Of a DNA stretch of 64,000 nucleotides, positions 57,939-64,000 are shown in pieces. The notes under the pieces were generated by a model that had not been told where the DNA came from, searched no databases, and saw nothing but the letters and a program-made list of their open reading frames with translations. The translations under genes were made by a program, and so were the position numbers. How positions within the stretch are numbered: position 1 is the first letter of the stretch; each line of letters opens with the position of its first letter. Source of the stretch: Labrenzia sp. R4_2 (GTDB lineage Bacteria > Pseudomonadota > Alphaproteobacteria > Rhizobiales > Stappiaceae); contig NZ_JAGHRJ010000011.1 in the NCBI RefSeq assembly GCF_017743865.1, positions 1 to 64,000 on the forward strand, given 5' to 3'.

Positions 57939-58719
57939 AGCCCTTCTTCACTTTGTTGAACCACCAGCCGCTGAACAGGAAGAACGCCAGCATCAGGCCC
58001 GTGATCAGGGCGAGGCCCAAGATATTGGGAACATTTCCGAAGAGCGTGATGGCGCGCAGCTGTTCCATCATGAAGGCGAGGGGATTGAGGTAGATGAAGA
58101 TCCGGAAACCCTCCGGGACCGCCTGGATCGGGTAAAAGATCGGGCTCAAAAACATGAGCATCGTCACAACAACACCGACAAGCTGTTTCAGATCTCGGAT
58201 GTACATTCCAACGGACGACAGCAGCCAGACCGAGCCCACCACAAAGAGCATAAGAGGAAGCAACACAAGCGGCAGGAAGATCATCGTCCAGTGTAGCGTT
58301 CCAATCAGGACCAGCTGACCGATCAGCAACAATACATAGCTGATCAGAAAGTTGACCAGCGCCCCGCCAACCGACACCCAGGCGAGTGTATCGAGCGGGA
58401 AGACGACCTTCTTGATATAGGCGACATTCTCCAAAAGCAGGGTTGGCGCGCGGTTCGCACAGTCGGCAAACATCTGATAGATGATCAGCCCGCAAAAGAG
58501 GATCAGTGCAAACTGGCCCTTTCCGGTGACTTCCACATTCCAGCGGCTTTGAAAGACCACGCTGAAGACGAATGTGAACACGAGCAGCAAAAACAGCGGC
58601 GTCAACACGGTCCACGCCATGCCAAGCATGGAGCCCCGGTAGCGGGCTTGCAAATCCCGTTTGACCAGGCGCCATATCAGTTTCCGATTATCGATAAAGC
58701 TCGATAGGATGGAGTACAT
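57922..58719 (-). CDS. wzm: Polysaccharide ABC transporter permease (Wzm)
   Basis: A 265-residue membrane permease of the Wzm/TagG family with about six helices (LILFCGLIIYQMFADCANRA, LLIGQLVLIGTLHWTMIFLP, VVTMLMFLSPIFYPIQAV, FRIFIYLNPLAFMMEQLRAI, LGLALITGLMLAFFLFSGW). With Wzt it forms an undecaprenyl-linked polysaccharide exporter. First gene of the leftward group wzm-wzt-GT-fusion. Confidence 0.92.
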   Translation of the reverse strand: MYSILSSFIDNRKLIWRLVKRDLQARYRGSMLGMAWTVLTPLFLLLVFTFVFSVVFQSRWNVEVTGKGQFALILFCGLIIYQMFADCANRAPTLLLENVAYIKKVVFPLDTLAWVSVGGALVNFLISYVLLLIGQLVLIGTLHWTMIFLPLVLLPLMLFVVGSVWLLSSVGMYIRDLKQLVGVVVTMLMFLSPIFYPIQAVPEGFRIFIYLNPLAFMMEQLRAITLFGNVPNILGLALITGLMLAFFLFSGWWFNKVKKGFADVV

Positions 58720-59095
58720 ATTCCATTTGCCTTAAATGCGCAGGCCCGCGGCCTCAACTCGTTTGGTCAGCCTTACACCTGCCACACAGTGACGGTGCAG
58801 CTGCTTTTGCCGTGAAAGCCGCGTCTTGTCCTTTGTGACGTTCCAAAACACTGTCCAGCCATAGCGTCCGGTGTTCCGGCCCCAGATAGCTAAAACGCCA
58901 AGGGTTTGTTTCGACGGCGATATAGCAGGGCTCGGATTGGGACTCAATGTTTGTGATCAGTGTGAGGCAAAAGAGGGCGGGCGCACCGCGATGTGCGCGG
59001 CTCCCGCAAGTTCAGTAGACGGGCAAGCAAAAATCTGGAAGGGTTGATGAAATACCGTCAAAGCATTTGAAACTTCTGCAAAGTTGCCCGCCGAG
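58720..59095. other. Intergenic region upstream of the acyltransferase and wzm
   Basis: Divergent promoters for wzm and the acyltransferase should lie here. About 375 bases. No gene is recognised. Confidence 0.4.
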
Positions 59096-60202
59096 ATGAT
59101 CGCATCTTTTAATCAAAAGTTCTCTGAGGCCTTCGATCCGCGAAGCAACAATTTTGATCTTATCCGTATCGTCGCCGCCTGCCTGGTGATCTTTAGCCAC
59201 GCATTCCCGCTCCTGGCTCTGACCTACGAGCCAATTGCCGAACTCACAAATCATTACGAGACCGGTGGCGGCTTTGCCGTAAACGCGTTCATTGTCATCA
59301 GCGGTTTTCTGATCTGCCGGTCTCTAGAGCGGGCAACCATCATTTCTTATGCCTGGTCGCGGTTCTTGAGGATCGTGCCCGCTCTTGCCGCCGTGACACT
59401 GGCTCAGATGTTTGTGCTCGGCCCAATCTTCACGACCGTTTCCCTCTCGGACTACTTTTCGAATGCGTCCACATGGTCTCAGCTGAAGAACCTAACGGTC
59501 TTCAACATGCAGTTCCGCCTGGAAACGATTTTCATGGATGTGCCGTTTGCGCAGATCGTAAACAATCCGCTTTGGACGCTGCCAATCGAGAGCTTCTTCT
59601 ACATCTGTTTGCCGATCGCGATTTTTATCGGCCTGAAGGGCCGAAAGTATTTTTGGCTAGTCCCGGTCAGCTGTCTCACAGGATTGTACGTCATGGGACT
59701 GTCAGGATGTTCATTCGCCAACCAGTGCGGTGCGAGCTTGTGGACCCTCCAACACTATACAACGCTGCGGTTGGCCTGCTTTTTCTCGCTCGGCGCATCC
59801 ATCTGGATCTACAGGCACTCAATCCCGCACAGTGGCTGGGTTGCAGCCGGTCTTGTTGTTGTTCTGGCGCTGCTGCCAACGACTTACCTTTTTGTGCGGG
59901 ATGTGGTGTTCGCCGTCTTCTACAGCTATCTCGTCATGTACGTCGGCTGCCTGCCGAAACTTCACATCAAGACATATGAGAAGCTGGGAGACCTCTCTTA
60001 CGGGACGTATATTGTCGGCTGGCCGGTGCAACAGTCGATCCTGACGATCTTCGGGACGGGCTTTAATCCCTACGTCTTCGGATTGATCGCGATCCCACCC
60101 TCGCTGGTGCTGGCTTACTTTATGTGGAACTACGTCGAAAAACCGGCGCTTGCTCTTAAACATCACCCGGTTTTGACACAGAGGATGAAGCGCGAAGCAT
60201 AG
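59096..60202 (+). CDS. OafA/YrhL-type acyltransferase
   Basis: A 368-residue integral-membrane acyltransferase (acyltransferase family 3). The first helix carries the family start FDLIRIVAACLVIFSHAFPL, followed by the F-V-I-S-G-F region (NAFIVISGFLICRS) and about ten helices. It is expected to O-acetylate or otherwise acylate the surface glycan. The frame opens with a TTG at 59084; I use the ATG at 59096 because the N-terminus needs no more, but neither has a strong ribosome binding site. It is convergent with the rhamnose operon. Confidence 0.88.
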   Translation: MIASFNQKFSEAFDPRSNNFDLIRIVAACLVIFSHAFPLLALTYEPIAELTNHYETGGGFAVNAFIVISGFLICRSLERATIISYAWSRFLRIVPALAAVTLAQMFVLGPIFTTVSLSDYFSNASTWSQLKNLTVFNMQFRLETIFMDVPFAQIVNNPLWTLPIESFFYICLPIAIFIGLKGRKYFWLVPVSCLTGLYVMGLSGCSFANQCGASLWTLQHYTTLRLACFFSLGASIWIYRHSIPHSGWVAAGLVVVLALLPTTYLFVRDVVFAVFYSYLVMYVGCLPKLHIKTYEKLGDLSYGTYIVGWPVQQSILTIFGTGFNPYVFGLIAIPPSLVLAYFMWNYVEKPALALKHHPVLTQRMKREA

Positions 60203-60220
60203 AGCGCCCAAAAGGCGCTC
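60202..60220. terminator. Hairpin between convergent genes
   Basis: GAGCGCC / GGCGCTC with a five-base loop lies at the acyltransferase stop codon, before the rmlB end. No T-run on either side, so terminator function is weakly supported. Confidence 0.4.
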
Positions 60221-60230
60221 GTGCCCTTGA

Positions 60231-61283
60231 TTACTTCACCAGTCCAAGGCGTGTTCCGGAGTAGACCTTGTTGCGGAGGGGGCCCCACCACCAGTCGTTC
60301 TCCAGGTACCACTTGATGGTCTTCTCGATGCCGGTGTCGAAGTTTTCTTCCGCACGCCAGCCGAGTTCGGTTTCCAGCTTTGTCGCATCGATCGCATAGC
60401 GCGCATCGTGGCCCGGGCGGTCTTCGACATAGGTGATCAGGCGGTCGTGCGGCGCGGTCGTCGGGCTGTGCTTGTCGAGGATCACGCAGATCGTCTTGAC
60501 CACCTCAAGATTGGTGCGCTCGTTGCGCCCGCCGACATTGTACTTCTCGCCAAGACGACCCTTGGAGACGATCGTGTAGAGCGCCTTTGCATGGTCATCG
60601 ACATAGAGCCAGTCGCGCACATTCATGCCCGTGCCGTAGATCGGCAGCGGCTTGCCGTCGAGCGCGTTCAGGATCATCAGCGGAATGAGCTTTTCCGGGA
60701 AGTGATACGGGCCATAGTTGTTGGAGCAGTTGGACAGAACCACCGGAAGGCCATAGGTCCGGTGCCAGGCGATTGCCAGATGATCACTCGCAGCCTTCGA
60801 CGCGGAATAGGGTGAGGAGGGGTCGTAAGGCGTCGTTTCCTTGAAGAGACCATCGTCGCCGAGCGATCCGTAGACTTCATCGGTGGAGACATGCAGGAAG
60901 CGGAAGGTGTCTTTCTTTTCGCCTTCCAGGCTGTTCCAGTAGGCGCGCGCGGCTTCCAACATCGCCATGGTGCCGACCACGTTGGTTTGAACGAACTCCG
61001 CCGCCCCGGTGATCGAGCGATCCACATGGCTTTCGGCCGCCAAGTGCATGATATAGTCCGGCTGGAACTCGGCCACCGCCTGGATCATCTCCGGCCCGGC
61101 ACAGATGTCTTCCTTCAGGAACTTATGGTTCGGCGCGTTGTCGACCTCACGCAGGGAATCCAGATTGCCGGCATAGGTCAGCTTGTCGATCGTCAGGACC
61201 TCGGCCCCGACGTTGCGGACAAGATGGCGGACCATGGCTGATCCGATGAAGCCGGCGCCGCCGGTGACAATTACACGCGTCAT
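60231..61283 (-). CDS. rmlB: dTDP-glucose 4,6-dehydratase
   Basis: A 350-residue RmlB, step two of dTDP-L-rhamnose synthesis. It has the Rossmann motif GGAGFIGSAMVRHLVRNVGA, HLAAESHVDRSITGA, the T-D-E-V-Y motif and the catalytic Y-S-A-S-K in YSASKAASDHLA, with NNYGPYHFPEKLIPLMI. Final gene of rmlCDAB on the minus strand. It contains no frameshift. Confidence 0.96.
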   Translation of the reverse strand: MTRVIVTGGAGFIGSAMVRHLVRNVGAEVLTIDKLTYAGNLDSLREVDNAPNHKFLKEDICAGPEMIQAVAEFQPDYIMHLAAESHVDRSITGAAEFVQTNVVGTMAMLEAARAYWNSLEGEKKDTFRFLHVSTDEVYGSLGDDGLFKETTPYDPSSPYSASKAASDHLAIAWHRTYGLPVVLSNCSNNYGPYHFPEKLIPLMILNALDGKPLPIYGTGMNVRDWLYVDDHAKALYTIVSKGRLGEKYNVGGRNERTNLEVVKTICVILDKHSPTTAPHDRLITYVEDRPGHDARYAIDATKLETELGWRAEENFDTGIEKTIKWYLENDWWWGPLRNKVYSGTRLGLVK

Positions 61284-61320
61284 TGTTTTGAACCCAATAC
61301 CTTGAACTTACGTCTTGCCC

Positions 61321-62205
61321 TCAGTGGGCGTGGTGTTCGTCGTCGGCGACCTTCTTGAGATACTTGCCGTAGGCGGTCTTTTTGAACATCTCGGCGAACT
61401 TCAGAAGATCATCCTTCGACATCCAGCCGTTGAGATAGGAGATCTCCTCGATGCAGGCGACGTTCATGCCCTGACGGTGCTGAATGGTGCGCACGAACTC
61501 GCCTGCTTCCAGAAGGCTGTCATGGGTGCCGGTGTCGAGCCAGGCGTAGCCACGGGACATGCGCTCCACGAAGAGGTTGCCCGCTTCCATGTAAATCCGG
61601 TTGAGATCTGTGATCTCATATTCCCCGCGCGCCGACGGCTTCAGGTTCTTGGCGTAGTCCACGACCTTGTTGTCGTAGAAATAAAGGCCCGTCACCGCGA
61701 GGCGCGACTTTGGGTTGGCCGGCTTTTCTTCCAGCGAGATCGCCCGGCCTTCTGAATCAAGTTCAGCAACGCCGTAGCGCTCCGGATCGTCGACCTCATA
61801 AGCAAAGACCGTCGCGCCTTCGGTGCGGCTGGTGGCGCGATCGAGCAAGGTGGTCAGGCCGGCGCCGTAAAAAATGTTATCGCCGAGGATCAGCGCCACA
61901 TCATCATCGCCGATGAACTCTTCACCAAGGGTGAAGGCCTGAGCGAGGCCATCCGGGCTTGGCTGGATCTTGTAAGAGATCTCAAGGCCCAGCTGGCTGC
62001 CATCACCGAAGAGCCGCTTGTAGCTGTCGATGAACTCCGGGGAGGAGATGATCAGGATCTCACGGATCTTGGCGAGCATCAGAACCGACAGCGGATAATA
62101 GATCATCGGCTTGTCGTAGATGGTCATCAACTGCTTGTTGACCGCGAGCGTTGCCGGATGAAGCCGGGTGCCGGACCCGCCTGCGAGAATAATACCCTTC
62201 ATCAC
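61321..62205 (-). CDS. rmlA: Glucose-1-phosphate thymidylyltransferase
   Basis: A 294-residue RmlA, step one of the pathway, activating glucose-1-phosphate with dTTP. Recognisable are KGIILAGGSGTRLHPATLAV, LMTIYDKPMIYYPLSVLMLA, and the LILGDNIFYG and SRLAVTGLYFYDNKVVDYA segments. The start overlaps the rmlD stop by ATGA, so they are coupled. Confidence 0.96.
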   Translation of the reverse strand: MMKGIILAGGSGTRLHPATLAVNKQLMTIYDKPMIYYPLSVLMLAKIREILIISSPEFIDSYKRLFGDGSQLGLEISYKIQPSPDGLAQAFTLGEEFIGDDDVALILGDNIFYGAGLTTLLDRATSRTEGATVFAYEVDDPERYGVAELDSEGRAISLEEKPANPKSRLAVTGLYFYDNKVVDYAKNLKPSARGEYEITDLNRIYMEAGNLFVERMSRGYAWLDTGTHDSLLEAGEFVRTIQHRQGMNVACIEEISYLNGWMSKDDLLKFAEMFKKTAYGKYLKKVADDEHHAH

Positions 62206-63098
62206 GATAAACCTTTTTCCTTGTCGCCCATCAATTCCTCAACGGTGCTGGCCAGGGCGGCGCGCCATTGACAGGGCTCAATACCAAAATCTTGGGTCAG
62301 CCTGGACGTATCCAGCGCGGAATTCGCCGGGCGCTTGGCCGGGGTCGGATAGTCCTTGGTCGGAATCGGAGCGACGGCCGGAACAGCCTGTCCCCGCGCT
62401 TCTAGGAGACGGAAGATCTCAGATGCAAAGCCGAACCAGGTGACGCCCTCATCGCCGCAGTAGTGATAGACACCGCTTGGCGCGTCTTTCTCCTTGAGCT
62501 GGCGCAGGATGATCGCCTGAGCGGCCCGGGCAATGTCCGGCGCTGCGGTCGGGCAGCCGGTCTGATCGTCCACCACACTGAGTTGCGGCCGGTCCGAGAG
62601 GCGGATCATCGTCTTGACGAAGTTGGCGCCGATTGCAGAGAAGACCCAGGCGGTGCGCAGGATCACATGCCGGCAGCCCGAGGACTGGATCGCCAGTTCC
62701 CCGGCCGCTTTCGACGCGCCATAGACACCTTGCGGGTCAATCGGGTCTATCTCGATGTAGCGGCCGGTCTTGCCGCCTTCAAATACATAGTCCGTGGAGA
62801 TATGAACCAGCGGAATGTCGAGCTCTTTTGCAGCCTCTGCAAAGGCAGCCGGTGCAAGACCGTTGACCTTGAACGCTGTGAGGAGATCATCTTCGGCCTT
62901 GTCGACCGCAGTATAGGCACCGGAGCTGATAATCGCATCGAACCCGCCGTCCCGGACGTAAGTGCTAATCTGGTCAGCGTTGCTGAGATCGAGCTCAGAG
63001 CGGGAGGGCAGCACAAGTTCCGTGCCTTCCGGCCAGCTGAGTTTGCCAAGAGAGCCGCCAACCTGGCCCGTTCCGCCCGTGATCAAAATCCTGGTCAT
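62202..63098 (-). CDS. rmlD: dTDP-4-dehydrorhamnose reductase
   Basis: A 298-residue RmlD, the final reductase of the pathway. It opens TRILITGGTGQVGGSLGKLS, has SSGAYTAVDKAEDD, the catalytic Y in YGASKAAGELAI, and HVILRTAWVFSAIGANFVKT. A frame opens at 63122, but the ATG at 63098 gives the family N-terminus and is four bases after the rmlC stop. Confidence 0.95.
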   Translation of the reverse strand: MTRILITGGTGQVGGSLGKLSWPEGTELVLPSRSELDLSNADQISTYVRDGGFDAIISSGAYTAVDKAEDDLLTAFKVNGLAPAAFAEAAKELDIPLVHISTDYVFEGGKTGRYIEIDPIDPQGVYGASKAAGELAIQSSGCRHVILRTAWVFSAIGANFVKTMIRLSDRPQLSVVDDQTGCPTAAPDIARAAQAIILRQLKEKDAPSGVYHYCGDEGVTWFGFASEIFRLLEARGQAVPAVAPIPTKDYPTPAKRPANSALDTSRLTQDFGIEPCQWRAALASTVEELMGDKEKGLS

Positions 63099-63102
63099 GA
63101 TC

Positions 63103-63681
63103 TTACGGCTCGATCTCGACAAGGGTCATCGGCGTGCCGTCATAGGCGAACGGGGAGTCGAAGTCAGCGAGCCCGGGATGCTGGGTGTCCTTGCCGCTGA
63201 GGATCGGCTCGGCTCCGTCAGCGAGCGGCCAGTCGATGCCGATATCGGCATCATTCCACATCAGCCCAGCATCGTTTTGCGGGGCGTAGTAGTTGGAGAC
63301 CTTGTAGGTCACTTCTGTGTTGTCTTCCAGCGTCACGAAACCATGGGCGTAGCCAGCTGGAACCAGCAATTGATCGCCGTTTTCCGCAGACAGTTCCACA
63401 CCAATCCATTTGCCATAGGTCGGGGAGCCTTGGCGGATGTCGACGGCGACATCAAAGATCTTGCCGCGGATGCAGCGGACCAGCTTGTCTTGCGCGAAGG
63501 GCGGCGTCTGGAAATGCAGCCCGCGCAGCGTACCGGTCGGCACAGACAGCGAGTGATTGTCCTGAACGAAGTCACAGGTAATCCCGAGCGGCTCCAGCTT
63601 TTGCTTGTTGTAGCTCTCGGTAAACCAGCCGCGGTCGTCGCCAAAACGGCGTGGATGAATGAGTGTGACGTTTCCGCTCAT
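63103..63681 (-). CDS. rmlC: dTDP-4-dehydrorhamnose 3,5-epimerase
   Basis: A 192-residue RmlC (cupin fold), step three. Features are HPRRFGDDRGWFTESYNKQK, the VQDNHSLSVPTGTLRGLHFQ segment with its catalytic His, LVRCIRGKIFDVAVDIRQGS, and LLVPAGYAHGFVTLEDNTEV. First gene of the operon, so the promoter lies in the gap to its right. Confidence 0.96.
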   Translation of the reverse strand: MSGNVTLIHPRRFGDDRGWFTESYNKQKLEPLGITCDFVQDNHSLSVPTGTLRGLHFQTPPFAQDKLVRCIRGKIFDVAVDIRQGSPTYGKWIGVELSAENGDQLLVPAGYAHGFVTLEDNTEVTYKVSNYYAPQNDAGLMWNDADIGIDWPLADGAEPILSGKDTQHPGLADFDSPFAYDGTPMTLVEIEP

Positions 63682-63920
63682 AATCTAAAAGTCGCTCACC
63701 TGAATTGGGATATTCAAATTGTCTTGGGACAGGGAGGCTCAGGCACGTATTGAATGTGCGATATCTGCACAAAACGGTTGCCCAAGCTCCATACCGGCTC
63801 TTGGGGCCTTCGCATACGATGAACCTGGGGGGAGGTCAACGGATTTAGCGGGTCTCGTCTGGCAAGTGCAGAGCAAGCCGCCCTTGTTTCATTCGCGAGC
63901 GATGGCCCCAAAGTGTCGGC
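63682..63920. promoter_or_regulatory. Upstream region of the rml operon
   Basis: A 239-base region which must carry the rml promoter. No gene or clear repeat was seen. The flanking gene on the right ends here. Confidence 0.35.
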
Positions 63921-64000
63921 TTACGCCAGATCGACGTAGTAGGCGACACCTTCATAGGTGTAGTGCCCGAGCGTGGAGATGATACTGTCGCGCTCCTCTG
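63921..64000 (-). CDS. C-terminal end of another repeat exoprotein (partial, runs off the window)
   Basis: Only the last 25 codons are visible. They read EERDSIISTLGHYTYEGVAY, then YVDLA and a TAA stop, the closing part of the DUF5648-type repeat, almost the same as the end of the exoprotein at 50.1 kb (EERESINTNLPQFNDEGVAY, then YVDFV). A further family member continues beyond the right edge of the window. Confidence 0.8.
   Translation of the reverse strand, partial: EERDSIISTLGHYTYEGVAYYVDLA

Overview
The window is most simply read as part of a conjugative repABC plasmid of an alphaproteobacterium. The evidence is a repA-repB-repC cassette with an antisense RNA and four copies of a 16-bp parS palindrome, a Ti/Rhizobiales-type trb mating-pair operon, a traA-traF-traB operon divergent from traC-traD-traG around a Q-type oriT, and surface-polysaccharide genes of rhizobial/roseobacter type. 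A marine Rhizobiales or Stappiaceae-like host is my inference. No rRNA, tRNA or CRISPR was seen.

Layout. 0.2-1.4 kb: two tandem ccdAB toxin-antitoxin (TA) operons. 1.7-5.3 kb: a plasmid-borne pyrC with its own terminator, then two nucleotide-sugar genes (UDP-glucuronate 4-epimerase and a UDP-sugar 6-dehydrogenase). 5.7-15.3 kb: trbBCDEJKLFGHI, tightly overlapping. 15.4-20.3 kb: an accessory island with a decayed nucleotidyltransferase fragment, a Fic gene, an OLD-like ATPase fragment, an intact GSU2403-type nucleotidyltransferase and a divergent second Fic gene, with twin operator-like palindromes in the shared intergenic region. 20.4-29.3 kb: traB, an inserted parDE, traF, traA, oriT, traC, traD, traG. 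29.3-31.3 kb: small plasmid genes (WGR, DUF736) and remnants. 31.5-34.7 kb: a GGDEF/EAL c-di-GMP protein with a periplasmic binding protein. 34.8-35.6 kb: a hepT/mntA TA pair. 35.7-40.4 kb: the parS/repABC region.

40.9-64 kb is an envelope and matrix region. It holds an epimerase/phosphoglycosyltransferase fusion, an O-antigen ligase/polymerase-like protein, a WbpM/CapD-type dehydratase, three secreted repeat/RTX-type Ca-binding proteins (one apparently cut by an IS3 remnant), a large methyltransferase-GT2-GT4 fusion, a second GT2, a Wzm/Wzt exporter, an acyltransferase and the complete dTDP-L-rhamnose operon rmlCDAB. The window ends inside another protein of the repeat family.

How it fits together. 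The plasmid encodes its own copy control, partition, transfer and at least four addiction modules. Its cargo is a surface-glycan and exoprotein programme with a c-di-GMP enzyme beside it, resembling the rhamnose-operon biofilm plasmids known from roseobacters. The most novel-looking items are the nucleotidyltransferase/Fic island with paired operators, the tail sequence shared by TrbJ and the small TrbK-position protein, and the modular repeat exoproteins.
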